NCBI RefSeq assembly: GCF_009380215.1
Contig: NZ_WHUG01000004.1
Span: 124,001-188,000, forward strand
DNA: 64,000 bases
Source: Rugamonas aquatica
GTDB lineage: Bacteria > Pseudomonadota > Gammaproteobacteria > Burkholderiales > Burkholderiaceae_D
Reading direction: 5' to 3'
A program made the translations under genes and the position numbers. Position 1 is the stretch's first letter; each line of letters starts with the position of its first letter. The notes under the pieces are model-generated. The model searched no databases, was not told the origin of the DNA, and was given only the letters and a program-made list of their open reading frames with translations. Below, piece after piece: positions 58,596 to 64,000 of this stretch.

Positions 58596-58629
58596 GGGTG
58601 TCCTCGTTATTTTATTGGCTCTGAATGCG

Positions 58630-58664
58630 AAAAACGCCTGCACGGGCCGAAGCCGGTGCAGGCG
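58630..58664 (-). terminator. Intrinsic terminator of the glutamate dehydrogenase gene
   Basis: On the minus strand CGCCTGCAC and GTGCAGGCG (58635-58664) form a 9-bp stem whose 3' side is followed by TTTTTCG. The hairpin starts 23 bp after the gdhA stop. It is among the clearest terminators in the window. Confidence 0.75.
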
Positions 58665-58686
58665 CAAACTGCTGGGGATTAGTCGA

Positions 58687-59979
58687 TCATGGATACAGGC
58701 CGCGTACTTCGCGGGCCTGCAGCACGCGGGTGCACGCCAGGATGAAGGTGGCGGTACGCAGCGTGACCTTCTTCTCCTGCGACACCGACCATACGGCGTT
58801 GAAGGCGTCCTGCATGATGCGGGTCAGACGGGCGTTGATCTCGTCCTCGCTCCAGAAGAAGCTGGAGAAGTCCTGTACCCACTCGAAGTACGATACGGTC
58901 ACGCCGCCGGCGTTGGCCAGCACGTCCGGCACGATCAGCACGTCCTTGTCGGTCAGGATGTCGTCCGCTTCCGGGGTGGTCGGGCCGTTGGCGCCTTCCA
59001 GGATGATCTTGGTGCGGATCTTCGGCGCGTTGGCGGCGGTGATCTGCTGTTCCAGTGCGGCCGGAATCAGGATGTCCGATTCGATGCCCCAGAACGCGTC
59101 GCGGTCCAGGAAGGCTTCAGCGCCTGGGAAGCCGCTCACGCTGCCGCATTCGGCGACGTGCTTGTGCAGACGTTCCACGTCCAGGCCACCTTGATGTACG
59201 ACGGTGCCGGTGTGATCCTGTACGGCGATGACTTTGGAGCCGGCTTCCGCGAACATGGTCGCTGCCACGCCGCCGACGTTGCCGAAGCCCTGGATCGCAA
59301 CACGAGCGCCTTCGATAGCGACACCGCGCTTGGCGGCGGCTTCGCGGCCTACGACGAACACGCCACGGCCGGTCGCTTCGCGGCGGCCCAGCGAGCCGCC
59401 CAGCGAGATAGGTTTGCCGGTGACGACGCCGGTCGACAGATTACCTTCGATCATGGCGTAGGAGTCCATCATCCAAGCCATCACCTGTTCGTTGGTGTTG
59501 ACGTCCGGTGCCGGGATGTCCTTGTTTGGTCCGATAATCAGCGAGATTTCGCTGGTGTAGCGGCGGGTCAGGCGCTGCAGCTCACCACGGGACAGGGTCT
59601 TAGGATCGACACGGATGCCGCCTTTGGCGCCGCCGTATGGCACGTTGACTGCCGCGTTTTTCACGGTCATCCATGCCGACAGTGCCATCACTTCGGACAG
59701 GGTCACGTCCTGGTGGAAGCGCACGCCGCCTTTACCTGGGCCGCGCGACATATTGTGCTGGACGCGGTAGCCTTCGTAGTGGGCGATGGTGCCGTCATCG
59801 CGCTCGATCGGCACGTCGACGGTCAGGATGCGCTTCGGACGCTTCAGGGTCTCGACCCAGCGCGACAGGCTGCCCAAGTGCGGGGTAACGCGGTCGATCT
59901 GCTGCAGGTAGACGCCCCAAGGGCCCAGGTCTTCTGGATTGAGGTAGGAAGGAAGTGCGTGTGCTTGTACAGTGGTCAT
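58687..59979 (-). CDS. gdhA: Glu/Leu/Phe/Val dehydrogenase (glutamate dehydrogenase)
   Basis: A 430-residue dehydrogenase: [60 protein letters not shown] (active-site loop with Asp), and the Rossmann signature [20 protein letters not shown]. It interconverts glutamate and 2-oxoglutarate with ammonia. The start is ATG 59979 behind GGAGACTTGAGC; an in-frame TTG lies two codons earlier. It is upstream of the malic enzyme on the same strand and followed by a clear terminator. Confidence 0.93.
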   Translation of the reverse strand: MTTVQAHALPSYLNPEDLGPWGVYLQQIDRVTPHLGSLSRWVETLKRPKRILTVDVPIERDDGTIAHYEGYRVQHNMSRGPGKGGVRFHQDVTLSEVMALSAWMTVKNAAVNVPYGGAKGGIRVDPKTLSRGELQRLTRRYTSEISLIIGPNKDIPAPDVNTNEQVMAWMMDSYAMIEGNLSTGVVTGKPISLGGSLGRREATGRGVFVVGREAAAKRGVAIEGARVAIQGFGNVGGVAATMFAEAGSKVIAVQDHTGTVVHQGGLDVERLHKHVAECGSVSGFPGAEAFLDRDAFWGIESDILIPAALEQQITAANAPKIRTKIILEGANGPTTPEADDILTDKDVLIVPDVLANAGGVTVSYFEWVQDFSSFFWSEDEINARLTRIMQDAFNAVWSVSQEKKVTLRTATFILACTRVLQAREVRGLYP

Positions 59980-60156
59980 GCTCAAGTCTCCGATGGAATT
60001 CGTGGCTGAAATCCGCTCGTGGCGGTCTTCAAGTGGAGCGAATCATAGGCCTGGAGGCTTGAGAGGGGCCAATGCTGTATGCGCATTCGGCTATGCAAAA
60101 AATGCATAGTTAACGAAGTGGTACTGCAGCGGTACTCCGTAGTGCTACTGAATCGG

Positions 60157-61119
60157 CTAGCGTTCCGACACCGCGACGCGGCGTTTGCGGCCGCTGTTTT
60201 TCTGCTGCTGTTCGAGGAATTCCCACAGCCGTTCGACGATGGCCTTGCCGCGCCGGTGCGCCGACGGGCGCTCGCGGTAGAGGCGGATTTCCATTTCGAT
60301 TTCCCATTCCGAGGCGCCGCCGTCGGCGCGCGCCAGCTGCTTTTGCTTGAGTTCCCGCGTCACCGCAGATTCGGGCAGGAAGGCCACGCCTCGGCCTTCC
60401 AGCGCCATCATCTTCAGGCCTTCGGCCATGTCGGTTTCGTAGTGCGGGTCCAGGTGCAGCGGGGTTTTGGCGTCGGTCAGGATCAGCTCCACCATGCGGC
60501 CCAGGTAGGCGTTATTCGTGTACGACAAAAACGGCAGCGGCTCCTTCTTGGTGCCGGGCAGCGTAAATTCCGGCGCCTTGTTCTTGTCGCAGCGGGCGTA
60601 GGCGCACAGCGATTCGCGGCCCAGCACCAGCATGTCGTAGCGGCCCGGATCGAGCTGCACCGGCTGGCGCGGATGGTGGTAGCACAGCAGCAGGTCGCAG
60701 CCGCCTTCGACCAGCTGCATCACGGCGTCGTGCACGTTGAGCGCCATCAGGCGGCTGCTGATGGGCGCGAAGTCGTGCTCCAATGCGGTCAGCCATTTCG
60801 GCACGAAGGTCAGCGACAGCGTGTGCGGCACGGCCAGGTCGATGCTGGTCTGCGCGGCGGCGCGCTTGGAGCGCAGCATGTCGCGCGCGCCGTTGATCTG
60901 CGCCAGCATCTCCAGCGCCTGCTCGTAGAACACGATGCCGGCGGGCGTCAGCGTGGTGGGGTAGGAGGTGCGGTCGACCAGGTCCGTGCCCAGCCAGTTC
61001 TCCAGCGACTGGATGCGGCGGGAAAAGGCGGGCTGCGTCACATGCCGCAGCGCCGCCGAGCGGCTGAAATTATTGGTCTCGACCAGCGAGATGAAGTCTT
61101 CCAGCCATTTGGTTTCCAT
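60157..61119 (-). CDS. LysR-family transcription regulator
   Basis: A 320-residue LysR regulator: helix-turn-helix KWLEDFISLVETNNFSRSAA then LRHVTQPAFSRRIQSLENWL and GTDLVDRTSYPTTLTPAGIV, and a C-terminal effector domain (TIDLAVPHTLSLTFVPKW-like LAVPHTLSLTFVPKW). The C-terminus is basic (QQKNSGRKRRVAVSER). It precedes gdhA by about 180 bp on the same strand, so gdhA or the adjacent MFS gene is a possible target. The inducer is unknown. Confidence 0.9.
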   Translation of the reverse strand: METKWLEDFISLVETNNFSRSAALRHVTQPAFSRRIQSLENWLGTDLVDRTSYPTTLTPAGIVFYEQALEMLAQINGARDMLRSKRAAAQTSIDLAVPHTLSLTFVPKWLTALEHDFAPISSRLMALNVHDAVMQLVEGGCDLLLCYHHPRQPVQLDPGRYDMLVLGRESLCAYARCDKNKAPEFTLPGTKKEPLPFLSYTNNAYLGRMVELILTDAKTPLHLDPHYETDMAEGLKMMALEGRGVAFLPESAVTRELKQKQLARADGGASEWEIEMEIRLYRERPSAHRRGKAIVERLWEFLEQQQKNSGRKRRVAVSER

Positions 61120-61131
61120 GCACGTTTCCTT

Positions 61132-62484
61132 TTACTGCGGTTGCGGGGTGTTGGTGCTGCTCGTGATGTCGCGGATCGGCGTGAGCAGATACGCCAGCGC
61201 CGCGAACACCACCAGTATGATGCCACCGCCGAAGAACAATTGCGACAGCGAGATCATCGTCAGCACCCAGCCGGTGACGGCGGCCGACAACGGCGCCAGT
61301 CCCATGAAGATGAACATGAAGATGCTCATGGCGCGGCCCATCATGTGCGGCGGCACGCGCCGCTGTATCCAGGTGAAGACGTTGATCTGCATGTAGCCCG
61401 ACAGCAGGCCTAGCGCCAGCATCAGCGCGGCCGCCTGCCAGGCGGCGTGCACGGCGCCCAGCGGCATCACCAGCAGGCCGGCGACGCCGTCCACCAGCAG
61501 CAGCAAGGTGCCGAAGCTGGCGAAGCGCAGGCGCGCTCCGGCCGCGGCGGCGCCGGCCATCCCGAGCAGCATGCCGGCGCCGTTGGCGCCCATCAGCAGG
61601 CCGAGGGTGGAGGCGCCGTGCAGCTGTTCGCTGGCCAGCACCGGGATCGCCACCTGCATCGAGCCGCCGATGAACAGCGAGACGATGCCCCAGTAGATGA
61701 AGCACATCCGCATCGGCACGTCGTTCCATACCATCATCAGGCCGGCGCCCACGGAGCGCAGCACCGATTGCGGCGCTTCCTGCTGCGCCGGCGTGGCCAG
61801 CTTGCCGACCTTGGACAAGGTCCAGGCCGAGGCCAGGAAGCTGAGGCAATCGAGGCCGAAGGCGAAGGCCAGGCCACGGGCGTCGGCGATCACGCCGCCG
61901 CTGTTGCCGGACAGCGCCAGCAGGCCGGCCGCCATCAGCGGGCCGATCAGCATCGACAGCTGGCGCAGCCCCATCAGGAAGCCATTGGCCGCCTGCAGGT
62001 GCTCGGCGGCGATCGCCTGCGGCATGATGCTGGTGCCGGACGGGATGCCGAAGGCTTGCGCCAGGCCGATGCCCAAGGCCAGCACGTAGATGATCATCAG
62101 CGTCAGGTGGGCGTTCAGGTCCAGCGTCACGGACAGTGATGCGCTCAGCGATACGGTCATGGTCGGCTGGTTGTTCAGCACCAGCAGGGTCAGCAGGCCG
62201 AGCAGCAGGGCGTTGGCGTATTTGCTCAGCATCAGCACGCGCTTGGGCGAGTAGCGGTCCACCACGGCGCCGCCGATCAGGATGAAGATGGCGCGCGGCA
62301 CGCTCATCAGCGCGATGACCAGGCCCAGCGCCAGCGTGTCGCCGGTCAGCTTGAGCACCAGCCAGGGCAGGGCCACCATCGTCAGTTGATCGCCCAGCAT
62401 GGAGATCACTCCGCCGCGCAACAGCCATTTGAAGTTGTGGTTGCGCATCAAGGCCGCGCGTTGCAGTTTTTTCGGATCGTCCAT
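61132..62484 (-). CDS. MFS transporter
   Basis: A 450-residue inner-membrane transporter with about 12 hydrophobic segments. Features: WLLRGGVISMLGDQLTMVAL at the start, the loop motif VVDRYSPKRVLMLSKYANAL between TM2 and TM3 (the DRxxxKR MFS signature), and IPVLASEQLHGASTLGLLMG near the middle. The next gene upstream is a MarR regulator, 14 bp away, with operator-like palindromes upstream of it; drug or metabolite efflux is therefore the leading idea. The substrate is unknown. Confidence 0.88.
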   Translation of the reverse strand: MDDPKKLQRAALMRNHNFKWLLRGGVISMLGDQLTMVALPWLVLKLTGDTLALGLVIALMSVPRAIFILIGGAVVDRYSPKRVLMLSKYANALLLGLLTLLVLNNQPTMTVSLSASLSVTLDLNAHLTLMIIYVLALGIGLAQAFGIPSGTSIMPQAIAAEHLQAANGFLMGLRQLSMLIGPLMAAGLLALSGNSGGVIADARGLAFAFGLDCLSFLASAWTLSKVGKLATPAQQEAPQSVLRSVGAGLMMVWNDVPMRMCFIYWGIVSLFIGGSMQVAIPVLASEQLHGASTLGLLMGANGAGMLLGMAGAAAAGARLRFASFGTLLLLVDGVAGLLVMPLGAVHAAWQAAALMLALGLLSGYMQINVFTWIQRRVPPHMMGRAMSIFMFIFMGLAPLSAAVTGWVLTMISLSQLFFGGGIILVVFAALAYLLTPIRDITSSTNTPQPQ

Positions 62485-62498
62485 GGTGGCGGTCTCGT

Positions 62499-62981
62499 TC
62501 AGGAGTTGGAGGCGTTCATGCCGGCGATGAGGGCGAGTGCGCCGCTCAGTTCGTCGAAATGCGCGGTGGGGCAGTTGCGCAGCAATTCCTTGCTGATCTG
62601 CTCGGCCACGGTGATGGCGTTGGCCAGCAGCTCGCGGCCGGTGGCGGTGATGGCGGCGTAGGCGACGCGGGCGTCACGCGGGTCTTGCTGGCGTTCGACC
62701 AGGCCGATCTTTTCCAGCGGCAGCAGGGTGCGGGTGACGCCGGACGCGGTCAGGCCCTGGCGCTCGGCCAGGTCGACGCGGCGCAGGCGGCCGCCGGGGG
62801 CGCGGTTCAGGTAGTGCAGCAGCATGAAGTCGCCGAAGCTGATGCCGTGGTAGCCGCCCAGCACTTGGTCGAGCCGGCGCACCAGCGCGGCCTGGGCGCG
62901 CGCCAGGCGCAGGGCAAATTCCAGGCTCGGACTGACGTCGGCCGGGATGTCTTGATTCATCTCTTGATTGATCTCGCTCAT
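62499..62981 (-). CDS. MarR-family transcription regulator
   Basis: A 160-residue MarR regulator: RLDQVLGGYHGISFGDFMLL, winged helix with RVDLAERQGLTASGVTRTLL and PLEKIGLVERQQDPRDARVA. The start at 62981 (MSEINQ) is chosen by homology. It lies just upstream of the MFS gene and should repress both; a 14-bp perfect palindrome and a second inverted repeat lie 43-76 bp before its start. The ligand is unknown. Confidence 0.92.
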   Translation of the reverse strand: MSEINQEMNQDIPADVSPSLEFALRLARAQAALVRRLDQVLGGYHGISFGDFMLLHYLNRAPGGRLRRVDLAERQGLTASGVTRTLLPLEKIGLVERQQDPRDARVAYAAITATGRELLANAITVAEQISKELLRNCPTAHFDELSGALALIAGMNASNS

Positions 62982-63023
62982 GCTCGTTCCTTTTGTTGAT
63001 TTGTTCTTGATAAATACCTGATT

Positions 63024-63057
63024 AAGCAAGTATATCGTAATTGCTTGCGTACGCAAG
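63024..63057. promoter_or_regulatory. Operator sites upstream of marR
   Basis: CTTGCGTACGCAAG at 63044-63057 is a perfect 14-bp palindrome. Overlapping it, AAGCAA (63024-63029) and TTGCTT (63041-63046) form another inverted repeat. They lie between the MarR-MFS operon and the divergent antiporter and are the likely MarR binding sites. Confidence 0.65.
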
Positions 63058-63181
63058 TATTTTTTTGCACTTTACGCCACAGAATTCAAACTACAGTTTT
63101 TTGCCGTGGCAGTTCGGCGCTAGAATTGCTACGGCTTAAGAAAAGCTTTACCTAAACTACAGAAAAATAACGGAGACTTTT

Positions 63182-64000
63182 ATGCACATGGGCACCACCG
63201 AGATCTTCCTGATCGCGATGATGATAATTTTTAGCGTGCCGTACCTGATCTGGCGCTTCGGCAACACCGACTACTACGCGCCGCTGGTGGTGGTGCAGAT
63301 CATCACCGGCATCCTGCTGGGGCCGGGCATCATGGGCCGTGCCTATCCGGAGTACTACAGTTTCGTGTTCAACCCGCAGGTGGTGCAGTCGCTCAACGGC
63401 GTGGCCTGGTGGGCGGTGATGATCTTCGTGATGATCGCCGGTATCGAGCTGGACTTGAAGAAGGCCTGGGAGCACCGCCGCGAAAGCACCATCACCGCCG
63501 GCCTGGCGCTGGGCACGCCGCTGGTGTTCGGCTGCATCGCCGCGCTGGGCCTGGTCGGCTACGCCGGCTGGATGGGGCCGAAGGCGCAAAGCTGGCAGTT
63601 CGTGCTGGGCGTGGGCATGGCTTGCGCGGTGACGGCGCTGCCCATCCTGATCCTATTGATGGAAAAACTGGAAATCCTGCGCCAGCCCATCGGCCAGCGC
63701 ATTCTGCGCTACGCCAGCCTGGACGATATCGCCATCTGGGGCGTGCTGGCCGTGATCCTGCTGGACTGGGACCGCGTCGGCCGCCAGCTGGGCTTCCTGG
63801 TGGTGTTTGCCGTCGCGACCAAACTGTTCCGCATGATGATGGTGCGGCTGGAGGAGCGCGACCGCTGGTATGTGTCCTTCATCTGGCTGGCGGTGTGCGC
63901 GTTCGCCGCAGACTGGGCCGGCCTGCACTACATGGTCGGCGCCTTCCTGGCCGGCGCGGTGATGGATGCGGACTGGTTCAACCAGGAGAAAATGGACTTC
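63182..64000 (+). CDS. Cation:proton antiporter (CPA2/Kef-like), partial
   Basis: An ATG at 63182 opens a frame that continues to the window end (273 codons), so the 3' end is missing. The protein is highly hydrophobic with many membrane segments: IFLIAMMIIFSVPYLIWRFG, YYAPLVVVQIITGILLGPGI, WWAVMIFVMIAGIELDLKKA and LDDIAIWGVLAVILLDWDR-like segments. The GILLGPG and AGIELDLKKAWE motifs and the SLDDIAIW Asp pair are those of CPA2-type sodium or potassium/proton antiporters. It is divergent from the marR operon, and the MarR sites lie in the shared region. Confidence 0.85.
   Translation, partial: MHMGTTEIFLIAMMIIFSVPYLIWRFGNTDYYAPLVVVQIITGILLGPGIMGRAYPEYYSFVFNPQVVQSLNGVAWWAVMIFVMIAGIELDLKKAWEHRRESTITAGLALGTPLVFGCIAALGLVGYAGWMGPKAQSWQFVLGVGMACAVTALPILILLMEKLEILRQPIGQRILRYASLDDIAIWGVLAVILLDWDRVGRQLGFLVVFAVATKLFRMMMVRLEERDRWYVSFIWLAVCAFAADWAGLHYMVGAFLAGAVMDADWFNQEKMDF

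Noticed and set aside
58585..61413. Long plus-strand frames opposite malic enzyme, gdhA and LysR
   Set aside because: Same antisense effect; the minus genes match known families over full length.

Overview
The window looks like a chromosomal segment of a high-GC betaproteobacterium of the Oxalobacteraceae (Massilia/Duganella-like). The evidence is the GC-rich codon use, a PEP-CTERM surface protein, a lysine/alanine/proline-rich H1-like protein, an OlsB-like N-acyltransferase, the FdhD plus YdeP-type molybdoenzyme pair, a DUF1501/DUF1800 pair, and many chemoreceptor and two-component genes. No rRNA, tRNA, CRISPR array, prophage or complete insertion sequence was seen. The assignment rests on recognised protein families, not on a database search.

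Layout. 1-5.8 kb: end of a hybrid sensor kinase, a lone receiver, the H1-like protein, an acyltransferase, fdhD and a convergent formate-dehydrogenase-like oxidoreductase. 5.8-8.3 kb: an AT-richer accessory patch with a decayed gene, a small membrane protein, and DUF2199 and DUF4262 proteins. 8.4-19.4 kb: small regulators, a PEP-CTERM protein, a carboxylesterase, a LytTR regulator, a DUF1348-TetR operon with a perfect 20-bp palindromic operator, a periplasmic binding protein, DUF1501/DUF1800, and a LysE exporter divergent from an Lrp regulator. 19.5-26 kb: a five-gene PhnCDE-like ABC importer, probably for selenium oxyanions, divergent from egtD-egtB. 26-43.7 kb: di-heme peroxidase, histidine kinase/response regulator, chemoreceptor, hydrolases, leuA with a leucine-rich leader peptide, an APH(3')-like kinase, a JmjC-like protein, SIMPL and arginase-like proteins, LysR/DoxX/GST, and a prolyl oligopeptidase. 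43.8-47.1 kb: the selenoneine cluster senC-senB (minus) and senA (plus). 47.1-49.8 kb: a small AT-richer island of short genes bounded by a duplicated senA 3' end. 49.8-64 kb: amidohydrolase, lipoprotein, chemoreceptor, DUF885 peptidase-like protein, malic enzyme, glutamate dehydrogenase, LysR, an MFS transporter with MarR, and the start of a cation/proton antiporter.

How the genes work together. The strongest theme is selenium and histidine-betaine metabolism. EgtD would make hercynine from histidine. EgtB would attach sulfur to it (ergothioneine route). SenC would make selenophosphate, SenB a selenosugar, and SenA would join the selenosugar to hercynine to give the selenoneine precursor. 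The importer beside egtDB is the plausible selenium supply, so uptake, acceptor synthesis and selenium activation all lie within about 27 kb.

Two other sequence-level discoveries stand out. One is a 28-codon leucine-rich leader peptide upstream of leuA that uses rare CTA codons and contains a perfect 9-bp hairpin. The other is a 2.7-kb island inserted exactly at the end of senA, whose far boundary carries a synonymous copy of the senA stop region.
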